61,301 nucleotides of DNA, taken from NCBI GenBank assembly GCA_045603545.1, contig JAZUMG010000048.1, positions 1-61,301 on the forward strand. Direction: 5' to 3'. Positions 8,781-17,784 of this stretch are shown here, piece by piece. This stretch comes from CAAGNP01 sp045603545. Lineage in GTDB: Bacteria; Bacteroidota; Bacteroidia; Bacteroidales; UBA932. A model generated the notes under the pieces. That model had not been told where the DNA came from and searched no databases. It saw nothing but the letters and a program-made list of their open reading frames with translations. The translations under genes were made by a program, and so were the position numbers. The stretch's first letter is position 1; every line of letters begins with the position of its first letter.

Positions 8781-9506
8781 ATGGAAACAACAAAACTGGT
8801 CATTATCCCCACATACAACGAGAAGGAGAACATCGAAAAGATGGTGCGCAAAGTGTTCTCAATGAAGGGCGGATTCCATATCCTGGTGGTGGATGATGGC
8901 TCACCTGACGGCACAGCCGCTATAGTAAAACGTCTGATGAAGGAGTTCCCCACCAATCTTTTCATTATCGAGAGATCTGGCAAACTGGGATTGGGAACTG
9001 CATATATAGCCGGTTTCAACTGGGCCATAGAGCACAAGTACGACTATATCTTCGAGATGGATGCCGACTTCTCCCACGACCCTGATGACCTTATACGCCT
9101 TCACGACGCCTGCGCTGTAGAGGGAGCTGATATGTCGATCGGATCACGCTACTGCAGAGGTATTGCAGTGAAAGACTGGCCTATCGGACGAATCCTTATG
9201 TCATACGGTGCTTCATTCTATGTAAGAACTGTTCTCGGGATGAAGATATACGACTCTACAGCAGGTTACATCTGCTACAGCAGAAAGGTTCTTGAGACCA
9301 TCAATCTCCAGAATATCAGGATGAAAGGTTATGGCTTCCAGATTGAGATGAAGTACAATGCATACAAACTGGGCTTCAAGGTACAGGAGGTTCCTATTAT
9401 GTTTACCGACAGAAAAGAGGGGACATCCAAGATGAGCAGCTCCATTTTCGGCGAAGCCTTCTGGGGGGTAATGAAGCTTAAATTCAGAAAAATAAGACCA
9501 AGATAA
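8781..9506 (+). CDS. Polyprenol monophosphomannose synthase (GT2 family)
   Basis: Glycosyltransferase that probably transfers a hexose, classically mannose from GDP-mannose, to a polyprenyl phosphate on the cytoplasmic face of the membrane. The N-terminus shows the GT2 nucleotide-sugar site (VVDDGSPDGT, about residues 37-46) and the metal-binding EMDADFSHDPDDL (near 93-105). The protein is 241 residues with no C-terminal membrane domain, like bacterial stand-alone DPM1 homologues. It leads a short plus-strand run with dihydroorotase 10 bases downstream. The linked sugar could be other than mannose. Confidence 0.88.
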   Translation: METTKLVIIPTYNEKENIEKMVRKVFSMKGGFHILVVDDGSPDGTAAIVKRLMKEFPTNLFIIERSGKLGLGTAYIAGFNWAIEHKYDYIFEMDADFSHDPDDLIRLHDACAVEGADMSIGSRYCRGIAVKDWPIGRILMSYGASFYVRTVLGMKIYDSTAGYICYSRKVLETINLQNIRMKGYGFQIEMKYNAYKLGFKVQEVPIMFTDRKEGTSKMSSSIFGEAFWGVMKLKFRKIRPR

Positions 9507-9516
9507 ATATCCACAT

Positions 9517-10875
9517 ATGGGCACATTGATCAAAAATGCCACCATAATCAACGAAGGGCTATCTTTCAAGGGTAGCCTTTTGATTACAGGTGAGAACATC
9601 TCCAAAATTCTTGATGCTGCAGATGCAGATTACACCGTAAAGGTTGATGCAATAGAAAAAATGTCCGATCACCTTGACATCATCGATGCATCGGATATGA
9701 TTCTCCTCCCTGGTGTCATTGACGATCAGGTCCATTTCCGTGAACCCGGTGCCACCCACAAGGGTGACATTGCTTCCGAGAGTGCGGCAGCAGCTCTGGG
9801 CGGAGTCACCTCATATATGGATATGCCCAACAACAATCCCCCCTGCTGCACCATCGATGCCCTGGAGGAAAAATATGCCATTGCTGCGCAATGCTCCCCA
9901 AACAATTACTCCTTCTACCTGGGTGCATCCAATGAGAACATAGATGAGGTGCTCAAACTTGACCCTAAGACCAATTGTGGAGTGAAGCTCTTTATGGGCT
10001 CCTCAACTGGCAATATGCTGGTAGACAAACAAGAGACCCTCAACGCGATATTCAAGGGCTCACCCACCCTTATTGCTACCCACTGCGAGGATGAGGCTAC
10101 CATCAGGGAGGCACTGGCAGCAGCCAAAGAGAAATATGGGGAAGAGATTCCCATTGCAGAGCATCCAAATATCAGGACACGCGAGGCGTGCATCAAATCC
10201 ACCGCCAAGGCACTTGATCTGGCTGTAAAAAGCGGTGCAAAACTGCATGTGCTGCACGTCAGCACCGCCGATGAGGTTGAGATGATCCTTCAAGCACAGA
10301 AAGAGAACCCCAACATTACATTTGAACTATGCGTCCACTACCTGTGGTTCTGCGATGAGGACTACGCCAAATACGGTACACATATAAAGTGCAATCCTGC
10401 CATCAAGAGACGCAGTGATCTGGAGGCGCTCCGCAATGTTGTAGCCAAAGGGCTTCCCGGTGCAGTAGCCACCGACCACGCCCCACACCTCCTCACAGAG
10501 AAAGAGGGTAATTACACCAAGGCACCTTCCGGGCTCCCAACAGTGCAGCACTCCCTCAGGATGATGCTCCAGCTCTCAAAAGAGGGGGTATTCCCCATTG
10601 AGATGGTACCACAGATGCTGTCACACGCTCCAGCAGAGACTTTTGCCATCTCTGGAAGAGGCTTTATAAGGGAAGGTTACTTTGCTGACCTTGTCCTGGT
10701 GAAAGGGGAAAAGGATATGGATGCACGCCCTGCATACAAGTGCGGATGGACCCCTATCGATGAGAAATCACTCGATTTTGGGGTGGTCCACACATTGGTT
10801 AACGGCAAATTCATTGTAAGGGATTACAAACTGACAGGGATCAAAAACGGCAAAAGACTCACATTTGACAGATAA
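9517..10875 (+). CDS. pyrC: Dihydroorotase
   Basis: Cyclises carbamoyl-aspartate to dihydroorotate in pyrimidine synthesis. It is a 452-residue class I-type amidohydrolase. The first metal block reads GVIDDQVHFREPG (residues about 66-78): the usual H-x-H is Q71-V-H73, so one canonical histidine ligand is replaced by Gln. As I recall, other Bacteroidales dihydroorotases share this. Later blocks are intact: GVKLFMGSSTG (near 155), ATHCEDE (near 190), LHVLHVSTADE (near 250) and VATDHAPH (near 325). It is 10 bases from the mannosyltransferase gene and 6 bases from the EamA transporter gene. Confidence 0.92.
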   Translation: MGTLIKNATIINEGLSFKGSLLITGENISKILDAADADYTVKVDAIEKMSDHLDIIDASDMILLPGVIDDQVHFREPGATHKGDIASESAAAALGGVTSYMDMPNNNPPCCTIDALEEKYAIAAQCSPNNYSFYLGASNENIDEVLKLDPKTNCGVKLFMGSSTGNMLVDKQETLNAIFKGSPTLIATHCEDEATIREALAAAKEKYGEEIPIAEHPNIRTREACIKSTAKALDLAVKSGAKLHVLHVSTADEVEMILQAQKENPNITFELCVHYLWFCDEDYAKYGTHIKCNPAIKRRSDLEALRNVVAKGLPGAVATDHAPHLLTEKEGNYTKAPSGLPTVQHSLRMMLQLSKEGVFPIEMVPQMLSHAPAETFAISGRGFIREGYFADLVLVKGEKDMDARPAYKCGWTPIDEKSLDFGVVHTLVNGKFIVRDYKLTGIKNGKRLTFDR

Positions 10876-10881
10876 AACTAT

Positions 10882-11748
10882 ATGAACATCAAGGTTTTCA
10901 CCGCTATATTCCTGGCCATCTTTTTCTGGGGATTCTCATTCATCTGGACCAATCAGATCCTCCTGGAGGATATACCTGTATTTACCTTCATCTTCTTCAG
11001 AATGTTCATAGCAGGTGTACTTCTGTTTGTATTCTCAAAAGTTACCGGCAAACTCCAGAAGATAGAGAAAGGGGACTTCAAACTCCTCTTCCTGATGGCT
11101 TTTTTTGAGCCCTTCATCTATTTCATAGGTGAGACTTTCGGTCTTAAAGCCACCAACTCCCCCACCCTCAGCGCCTTGATAATAGCCCTGATACCTATCT
11201 TTGCAATGCTCTCCGGAGTCATTATCTATAAAGAGAAAGTAACATGGGTAAATGTACTCGGCATCCTGGCTACCATCCCCGGTATCCTCCTTATGGTTCT
11301 CCATACAGGGGATATGACACCAGAATACTGGTGGGGCATTGCCCTACTTTTTGTAGCCATCTTCGGATCCGTAGGATACTCTACAGTAGTGAGAGGACTG
11401 AGCAAATACAATAGTTTTACCATTGCCACATACCAGTTTGTGTTCGGTGCTGTACTTTTCCTACCCTGCTTCCTGATCTTCAACGGGGAGTATCAGGTAA
11501 CCGGCCTTCTTGAATGGCACATACTCAAGCCTGTACTATATCTGGCCGTACTGTGCTCTTGTCTCTCATTTGTCCTCTATATCTTCTCTATCAAATCCTT
11601 GGGTATAGCCAGATCAAGTGTATTCACATCACTTATCCCGGCAGTATCAGCTGTAGGGGCCTACCTGTACGGCTATGAGACCTTTACATGGCAACAGATC
11701 CTCGGTATACTCATCGTAACACTTGGTGTTGCCATCACCCAGAAATAG
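10882..11748 (+). CDS. EamA-family (DMT) transporter
   Basis: Inner-membrane exporter-like protein of the drug/metabolite transporter superfamily. The 288 residues hold ten hydrophobic segments arranged as two EamA repeats (about 1-135 and 148-288). The first helix carries WGFSFIW and the second repeat ends with the Gly-rich GILIVTLGVAI typical of the family. Substrates range from amino acids to nucleobases and cannot be assigned. It is the last gene of the plus-strand run after pyrC. Confidence 0.87.
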   Translation: MNIKVFTAIFLAIFFWGFSFIWTNQILLEDIPVFTFIFFRMFIAGVLLFVFSKVTGKLQKIEKGDFKLLFLMAFFEPFIYFIGETFGLKATNSPTLSALIIALIPIFAMLSGVIIYKEKVTWVNVLGILATIPGILLMVLHTGDMTPEYWWGIALLFVAIFGSVGYSTVVRGLSKYNSFTIATYQFVFGAVLFLPCFLIFNGEYQVTGLLEWHILKPVLYLAVLCSCLSFVLYIFSIKSLGIARSSVFTSLIPAVSAVGAYLYGYETFTWQQILGILIVTLGVAITQK

Positions 11749-11763
11749 GGATCAGACAATTAT

Positions 11764-11797
11764 ATAGAGGTGCCCTTTACTACGAGAGCCCCTCTAT
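11764..11797. other. Inverted repeat between convergent EamA and fhs genes
   Basis: ATAGAGG (11764-11770) pairs with CCTCTAT (11791-11797). It spans the fhs stop codon. There is no T-run on either side, so a terminator role is possible but weakly supported. Confidence 0.3.
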
Positions 11798-13447
11798 CTG
11801 ACCATTCACAATATTGATATTCAATGCCTGAGGATTCTTTGGAAGACCCGGCATACGCATTATCTCACCCGATATTACCACTATCATCTCTGCCCCTGCG
11901 TTCACAACAATATCTTGTACATGGAACTCAAAATCCTTAGGTACATTGATCGCTTTAGGGTTTGTTGAGAAAGAGTATTGGGTCTTGGCGATACAGATGG
12001 GGAAATGGTTGTAGCCAAGACTCTCTATCATAGCAAGTTTCTTTTTCGCTACAGGGCTGAAAGTCACAAGGTTCGCACCATAGAGTTTGCATGCGACACT
12101 GCAAACTTTAGTTTTCACGTCATCCCCGTCTGCATATGCATAGTTTATCTCTTTTGAAGGTTTCTCTGCAATGGTTCTGACTACGAGTTCTGCAAGTTCA
12201 ACAGCACCTGCACCACCCTCTGTAAAGGCATTGTTGACAGCAAAACCCACACCTCTCTCTGCACAATGGGCCCTTACATACTCAATCTCATCTGCCACAT
12301 CATCGCCATAGCGGTTGAATGCCACCACTACACTCTGCCCGAAAGTTGCCAAGTTGTCAAGGTGCTTGTCCATATTGGCAATACCCTTTTTGAGGGCCTC
12401 AAGATTTGGTGCACCCACAGCATCCTGCGCCACACCTCCGTGCATCTTAAGGGCACGTGCAGTCACCACAAGTACTGTCAGTTTAGGGGCGATACCCGCT
12501 TTGCGGCACTTGATATCGAGGAATTTCTCTGCTCCGAGGTCAGCCCCGAAACCTGCCTCTGTAATGGCATACTCTCCGAATGTCATGGCCAGTTTGGTGG
12601 CAAGGATAGAGTTGCAGCCGTGTGCTATATTTGCGAAAGGTCCACCGTGAACAAATGCAGGGGTATTTTCTGTTGTCTGCACAAGGTTTGGAGACAGTGC
12701 ATCCTTAAGGAGAACTGTAATGGCACCTGCCACACCCAAATCCTTCACAGTAAACGGTTTATTGTCATAAGTAAAACCGAGCAGGATATTCTCGATACGG
12801 TGACGGAGATCATCCTCATCCTTGGCCAGACAGAGGATAGCCATTATTTCTGATGCAGGGGTGATATCGAAGCCCGACTCCTGGGTGATTCCATTGGTTT
12901 TAGGGCCTAGTCCTGTAACAATATATCTGAGGGAACGGTCATTCACATCAAGTACACGTCTCCAGAGGATCTCCTTAAGGCCAAAACCGTTGTCCCTGTT
13001 CTGATAGATGTAGTTGTCAAGCAGTGCAGAGATCATATTGTTTGCAGATGTGATGGCGTGGAAATCCCCAGTGAAGTGAAGGTTGATCTTCTCCATTGGG
13101 AGTACCTGTGCATAACCGCCACCGGCAGCACCACCCTTCATACCGAAACAAGGGCCAAGGGATGGCTCCCTCAGTGCCACTATGGTCTTCTTCCCTATCT
13201 TGTTCATACCCAGAGCCAGACCGACTGACACTGTAGTCTTGCCGATACCGGCCTTTGTGGGGGTAATGGCTGTAACAAGGATCAGGTTACTGTTCCTTAC
13301 CTTCTCTTCATCAATAAGTGAAATATCCACTTTCGCCATGTGGCGTCCGTAGTGTGTCACATTATCTTCAGGGATGCCGTAATTTCTGGCAAGTTCCTTA
13401 ATTTTAATGAGCTCTGTACTGCGAGCTATCTCTATATCTGTCATCAT
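11780..13447 (-). CDS. fhs: Formate--tetrahydrofolate ligase
   Basis: Makes 10-formyl-THF from formate, ATP and THF in the cytoplasm, feeding purine synthesis. The 555-residue length is typical. The ATP-binding loop TPTKAGIGKTT (about 62-72), the REPSLGPCFGMKGGAAGGGYAQV core (about 93-115) and the following LHFTGDFHAITSANN block are all present. Start ATG 13447 or the adjacent ATG 13444. It is 7 bases downstream of tex on the same strand. 5-formyl-THF cyclo-ligase, another one-carbon gene, lies elsewhere in the window (60180-60734). Confidence 0.97.
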   Translation of the reverse strand: MMTDIEIARSTELIKIKELARNYGIPEDNVTHYGRHMAKVDISLIDEEKVRNSNLILVTAITPTKAGIGKTTVSVGLALGMNKIGKKTIVALREPSLGPCFGMKGGAAGGGYAQVLPMEKINLHFTGDFHAITSANNMISALLDNYIYQNRDNGFGLKEILWRRVLDVNDRSLRYIVTGLGPKTNGITQESGFDITPASEIMAILCLAKDEDDLRHRIENILLGFTYDNKPFTVKDLGVAGAITVLLKDALSPNLVQTTENTPAFVHGGPFANIAHGCNSILATKLAMTFGEYAITEAGFGADLGAEKFLDIKCRKAGIAPKLTVLVVTARALKMHGGVAQDAVGAPNLEALKKGIANMDKHLDNLATFGQSVVVAFNRYGDDVADEIEYVRAHCAERGVGFAVNNAFTEGGAGAVELAELVVRTIAEKPSKEINYAYADGDDVKTKVCSVACKLYGANLVTFSPVAKKKLAMIESLGYNHFPICIAKTQYSFSTNPKAINVPKDFEFHVQDIVVNAGAEMIVVISGEIMRMPGLPKNPQALNINIVNGQIEGLS

Positions 13448-13454
13448 AAATTAT

Positions 13455-15599
13455 CTATTTTATAAGTTCCAACGCTATTCTTTGTCTGCGCATATCCACC
13501 TCGAGGACTTTCACCTTCACATGCTGATGGATTTTCACCACATCTGCAGGGTTGGTAATGAATTTATTTGATAGTTTCGAGACGTGGATAAGTCCATTCT
13601 GCTTTATACCAAAATCAACAAATGCGCCAAAGTTTGTGATATTGGTAATGATACCCGGAAGCTCCATCCCCACCTTCACATCCTCAATACTCTTGATCTC
13701 ATCACTGAATTCAAGTATTTTGATCGATGCACGGGGATCGCGTCCCGGCTTGGCAAGCTCCGCCATAATATCGTTAAGGGTAGGAAGTCCCACCTCTTCG
13801 GAAACATATCTCTCCACATTGATGCTCCCCCTTGCCTCTTCGCTTTTTATAAGCTCCTCTACAGTCAATGATACATCCTTCGCCATCTTCTGTACCAGCT
13901 GATATCTCTCAGGGTGGACAGCAGAGTTGTCAAGAGGGTTTTGGGCCCCAGGGATGCGGAGGAAACCTGCACACTGCTCATACACCTTTTCCCCCAGCCT
14001 CTTCACCTTAAGAAGCTCCTTTCGTGACTCGAACGGGCCGTTCTCAGTCCTGTAATCGACAATATTCTGGGCAATTGCGGGGCCAATGCCCGAAACATAC
14101 CCCAAAAGGTGCTTGCTGGCAGTATTGAGATTTACCCCCACACTGTTTACGCAGCTCTCCACCACATTGTCGAGGTTCTCCTTCAGGAGTGTCTGGTCCA
14201 CATCGTGCTGATATTGCCCCACACCTATAGACTTGGGATCAATCTTCACCAGCTCTGCCAATGGATCCATAATTCTTCGGCCGATAGATACTGCCCCCCT
14301 GACAGTCACATCATACTGCGGGAACTCCTCACGGGCAATGGAAGATGCAGAGTAGATAGATGCTCCATCTTCACTGACAGAATAGACCCTTACCCCCTCA
14401 GGAAGTGCCAGTTTCTTGATAAATGCCTCTGTCTCCCGCCCGGCTGTACCATTGCCTATGGCAATAACCTCAATTTTATATGCCTCGACCAGGTTGGAGA
14501 TCTTCTTCATAGCCATAGTGCGCTCATTGACAGGTGGATGGGGATATATCACATCGTTATGGAGAAGTGCCCCCTGAGCATCCAGACACACCACTTTGCA
14601 CCCGGTTCTGAAGCCTGGATCGATAGCCAATACCCTTTTCTGTCCAAGTGGTGGAGCCATAAGGAGCTGCCTTAGGTTCTCCCCAAATACCTTGATGGAC
14701 TCAATGTCTGCCCTCTCCTTGATTGCCTTGAGTGTCTCATTTTCAATCGAAGGATGGAGAAGTCTCTTGTAAGAATCCTCTACAGCTATATCAATCTGCT
14801 CTGCCACCTTATCCGAAGGGCGCCTCTTCCCTTTAAGAGCCAGATTGTACACCTTGTCAAGCGACCTGTCGCTGTCCACATCCACTTTCACACTCAGAAT
14901 ACCCTCTGAGGCTCCTCTAAGTATAGCCAGAACCCTGTGCGACGGTGCGCGGGAAATATCCTCTGAAAATTCAAAATAGTTCTTGTATTTCAATGCTTCG
15001 TCAGAATCCTCATCCACACCTCTGGCCACCTTGGCAGAGACCCTTCCAAACTTGAGATACTGGGTTCTCAATGCCCCCCTTACATCTATTGATTCAGATA
15101 TCCACTCTGCAATTATATCCCTTGCCCCCTGTAATGCTGCATCCTCATCCTCTACTTGAGCATTGAGGTATCTCTGGGCGCATTTGGCAGGGTCATCCAC
15201 TTTGCAATTGAAAATATCTGTAGCCAATGGCTCAAGCCCCTTCTCTTTGGCCATAGAGGCCTTTGTCTTCCTTTTTGGTCTGTACGGCAAATAGAGATCC
15301 TCCAGGTGCTGCGACTCCACACAGTTATCAATCTCCGACTGGAGAGCATCTGTCAATTTACCCTGCTCCTTTATCGATGCCAGAATCCCATCTTTTCTCT
15401 TCTCCAGCTCCTCAAACTTCTGATAATAGTGTTTGACTTCACCCACCTGGGCCTCATCCAGCCCACCGGTCCTCTCTTTCCTGTATCTTGAGATGAAAGG
15501 GATAGTAGCCCCCTCCTCAAATAGATCTATACAGTGTTCCACCTGCCATCCGGATACACCAAGCCTCTGGCTTATAAAGTTGACATACAAAGGTTTCAT
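13455..15599 (-). CDS. tex: Tex-like RNA-binding protein
   Basis: Nucleic-acid-binding protein of the Tex/YhgF family, tied to transcription stress and ribosome-related functions. Domains in order: N-terminal Tex helical region; YqgF-like RNase H fold with LAIDPGFRTGCKV (near residue 325) and VIAIGNGTAGRETE (near 380); two helix-hairpin-helix motifs (YVSGIGPAIAQNIV, near 505); and a C-terminal S1 domain (about 645-714, LPGIITNITNFGAFVDFG). Length 714 fits the family. It is between the ClC gene (12 bases upstream) and fhs (7 bases downstream). Confidence 0.95.
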   Translation of the reverse strand: MKPLYVNFISQRLGVSGWQVEHCIDLFEEGATIPFISRYRKERTGGLDEAQVGEVKHYYQKFEELEKRKDGILASIKEQGKLTDALQSEIDNCVESQHLEDLYLPYRPKRKTKASMAKEKGLEPLATDIFNCKVDDPAKCAQRYLNAQVEDEDAALQGARDIIAEWISESIDVRGALRTQYLKFGRVSAKVARGVDEDSDEALKYKNYFEFSEDISRAPSHRVLAILRGASEGILSVKVDVDSDRSLDKVYNLALKGKRRPSDKVAEQIDIAVEDSYKRLLHPSIENETLKAIKERADIESIKVFGENLRQLLMAPPLGQKRVLAIDPGFRTGCKVVCLDAQGALLHNDVIYPHPPVNERTMAMKKISNLVEAYKIEVIAIGNGTAGRETEAFIKKLALPEGVRVYSVSEDGASIYSASSIAREEFPQYDVTVRGAVSIGRRIMDPLAELVKIDPKSIGVGQYQHDVDQTLLKENLDNVVESCVNSVGVNLNTASKHLLGYVSGIGPAIAQNIVDYRTENGPFESRKELLKVKRLGEKVYEQCAGFLRIPGAQNPLDNSAVHPERYQLVQKMAKDVSLTVEELIKSEEARGSINVERYVSEEVGLPTLNDIMAELAKPGRDPRASIKILEFSDEIKSIEDVKVGMELPGIITNITNFGAFVDFGIKQNGLIHVSKLSNKFITNPADVVKIHQHVKVKVLEVDMRRQRIALELIK

Positions 15600-15611
15600 A
15601 ACGATAAAGGA

Positions 15612-17393
15612 TTAGTCGTGTGATACATCCTGAAGTTTTTCCCTATAAGACGAGAATATCTTCGATTTGGATACAAAGCCGAGATATTTGTTGTTCTCAT
15701 CCACTACAGGGAGATTCCAAGCCCCACTCTTCTCAAATTTGTCCATTACACTGTCCATCTTTTCACAGTCACAGACAGTATGGGGTGGCTGCTTCATTAT
15801 ATTGTAGACGAATATTTCATCATATTTATCACGATCAAACATCACCATCCTGATGTCGTCCAGTGAGATGAAACCCTGGAACTTATTATCAGAATCGACT
15901 ACAGGGAAGATGTTTCTCTTTGACTTGGCCACTACATTCACCAGATTGCCAAGGCTGTCCTCCATATGTACAGGACAGAAGTCCGATTCAATCAGATCTG
16001 ATGTCTTGAGAAGTGTAAGTACTGCCTGGTCACTGTCGTGTGTGAGCAGTTCACCACTTTTGGCTATACGCTTGGTATAGATAGAATAGGGTTCAAATAT
16101 ACGTATTGTGGCAAACGATATGGCTGCAGTTATACTCAAAGGCATCAACAGCTCATAACCGCCTGTAATCTCTGCAATAAGGAAGATTGCGGTCATAGGG
16201 GCCTGCATCACACCTGCCATAAGTCCGGCCATCCCGACAAGGACAAAATTGTTCTCAGGGAGTATATGTATCCCTGTAAGGTTTATCACCCTGGCAAGCA
16301 CGAAGCCGGCGATGCCGCCTACTATCAGAGTGGGGCCGAATGTACCACCCACACCACCTCCGGCGTTTGTGAATGACATGGCAAACACCTTAAAAATCAA
16401 CACAAACAGGAAGAAGACCGGGACAAACCACTTATAATTGAGAAGCGATGCAAACAACGATGTGTCCAACCCCTGCACAGGATTGCCGGTAAGGAGAGAC
16501 TCCAATGCGTGGTAACCCTCACCGAACAACGGGGGGAATATGTAAATCAGAAGGCCAAGCATCAAGGCACTGAAAGCCCACCTTTTGTAAGGGTTTTCAA
16601 TGCTTTTTATCTTATCCTCCAATGTCAATGTAGTCCTTGTAAAATACAGTGAGACAAAACCGCAGAAAACTCCCAATATCAGATAATATGGGATATTCTT
16701 CATCACAAACGGGTCAATGGTGCTCATAAAAGCCACATCTCTGCCCAAAAAGAGGTATGAAACCGCTGTGGCTGTCACTGTAGACATCAGAAGAGGGAGA
16801 ATTGATGTCATCGAGATATTGAACAGTAGAATCTCCAAAGTAAAGAGGATACCCGCCATTGGGGCCTTGAAGATTCCTGCCACGGCACCTGCAGCACCAC
16901 ACCCGAGGAGTATAGTCATATGTTTGTATGACAGGCCAAGCACCCGGGCAATATTTGAACCAATGGCTGCACCTGTATAGACTATAGGGGCCTCAGCTCC
17001 CACAGAGCCACCAAATCCGATAGTGATGGAGCTGGTAAGGAGTGAAGACCACGTATTGTGGGGTTTGATTTTTGAATTGTTTTTGGAAACTGCAAGCAAA
17101 ACCTTTGTTACACCATGGCCTATATTGTCCTTTATCAGGAACTTCACCAGGAGCATGGCAATAAGCATACCCACGCCGGGATACAACAAATATAGGAAAC
17201 TGTCTGTGGTGGTATCAAACCAACCGATCAGAAAGTCTCCTACCAATTCTATAAGCCATTTTAGGGCAACGGCTGCCAGGCCGCTAACAAGCCCCACAAT
17301 GAAAGCCAAAATCAAAAGGAACTGTGCTTCCGGGAGCTTATGCAGCAATCGCGAAACCGAAGGGATTATATTAGTCCTCTTTAGAGTCATCAT
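15612..17393 (-). CDS. ClC-family chloride channel/antiporter with CBS domains
   Basis: Membrane anion channel or H+/anion exchanger of 593 residues, with about 11 hydrophobic helices followed by a CBS pair (about residues 465-590). The gating-glutamate motif is GAEAP (within GGSVGAEAPIVYTG, so the external Glu is kept) and the GGTFGP motif is present. The canonical GSGIP loop reads IGHGVTK, so the chloride-coordinating Ser is missing. The reading frame is open 38 codons further upstream, but that extension runs through the acidic tail of the upstream gene in another frame; ATG 17393 or 17390 is the sensible start, overlapping that gene by about 20 bases. Confidence 0.87.
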   Translation of the reverse strand: MMTLKRTNIIPSVSRLLHKLPEAQFLLILAFIVGLVSGLAAVALKWLIELVGDFLIGWFDTTTDSFLYLLYPGVGMLIAMLLVKFLIKDNIGHGVTKVLLAVSKNNSKIKPHNTWSSLLTSSITIGFGGSVGAEAPIVYTGAAIGSNIARVLGLSYKHMTILLGCGAAGAVAGIFKAPMAGILFTLEILLFNISMTSILPLLMSTVTATAVSYLFLGRDVAFMSTIDPFVMKNIPYYLILGVFCGFVSLYFTRTTLTLEDKIKSIENPYKRWAFSALMLGLLIYIFPPLFGEGYHALESLLTGNPVQGLDTSLFASLLNYKWFVPVFFLFVLIFKVFAMSFTNAGGGVGGTFGPTLIVGGIAGFVLARVINLTGIHILPENNFVLVGMAGLMAGVMQAPMTAIFLIAEITGGYELLMPLSITAAISFATIRIFEPYSIYTKRIAKSGELLTHDSDQAVLTLLKTSDLIESDFCPVHMEDSLGNLVNVVAKSKRNIFPVVDSDNKFQGFISLDDIRMVMFDRDKYDEIFVYNIMKQPPHTVCDCEKMDSVMDKFEKSGAWNLPVVDENNKYLGFVSKSKIFSSYREKLQDVSHD

Positions 17394-17736
17394 CGTCGCT
17401 GAAAGCAGATGATTCGGTTCCATCCTCAGGGAATGTGCCATCACCTGCAGCATCATCGTCACCCAAGTCGTCGTTGAACAAGTCTTTTTCAACATCCTCG
17501 TAGTCATCTACCCTCACAGATATCTTCACCAGATAAATCGCACCTGGCATCTCCACTGACACTGCATAGAACGAAGAACCGTCAGGTTTGTCCACTTTGA
17601 AAATATCACCCATGTAATCGGCATATCCTTTTGGGTACTTCTCCTTGAAAGCTGCCTGCAACTCTGCAGACATATTCTCATAACTAACTACCGCTCTTTT
17701 GATTGAAGATGATGGTCTTCCAACTTGTTTGCTCAT
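17371..17736 (-). CDS. Small conserved-looking protein with acidic tail
   Basis: 121 residues. The N-terminal 75-80 residues look like a compact globular domain (Lys/Arg-rich start, then FKEKYPKGYADYMGDIF and SFYAVSVEMPGAIYLVKI). The last 40 residues are extremely acidic and Gly/Ser-rich with a run DDDD near the end. I do not recognise a named family. The gene overlaps the ClC gene start by about 20 bases, implying coupling. The acidic tail suggests a disordered, possibly nucleic-acid-mimicking or chaperone-like element; no function is assigned. Confidence 0.7.
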   Translation of the reverse strand: MSKQVGRPSSSIKRAVVSYENMSAELQAAFKEKYPKGYADYMGDIFKVDKPDGSSFYAVSVEMPGAIYLVKISVRVDDYEDVEKDLFNDDLGDDDAAGDGTFPEDGTESSAFSDDDDSKED

Positions 17737-17784
17737 GTGTACGTTTTGATCAATTATTCCGGTGCAATAATAATGCTTTTTATC

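Noticed and set aside
17394..17507. 38-residue N-terminal extension of the ClC protein.
   Set aside because: It is the acidic tail of the upstream gene read in another frame, is rich in Met/Thr without any ClC feature, and better ATG codons follow.
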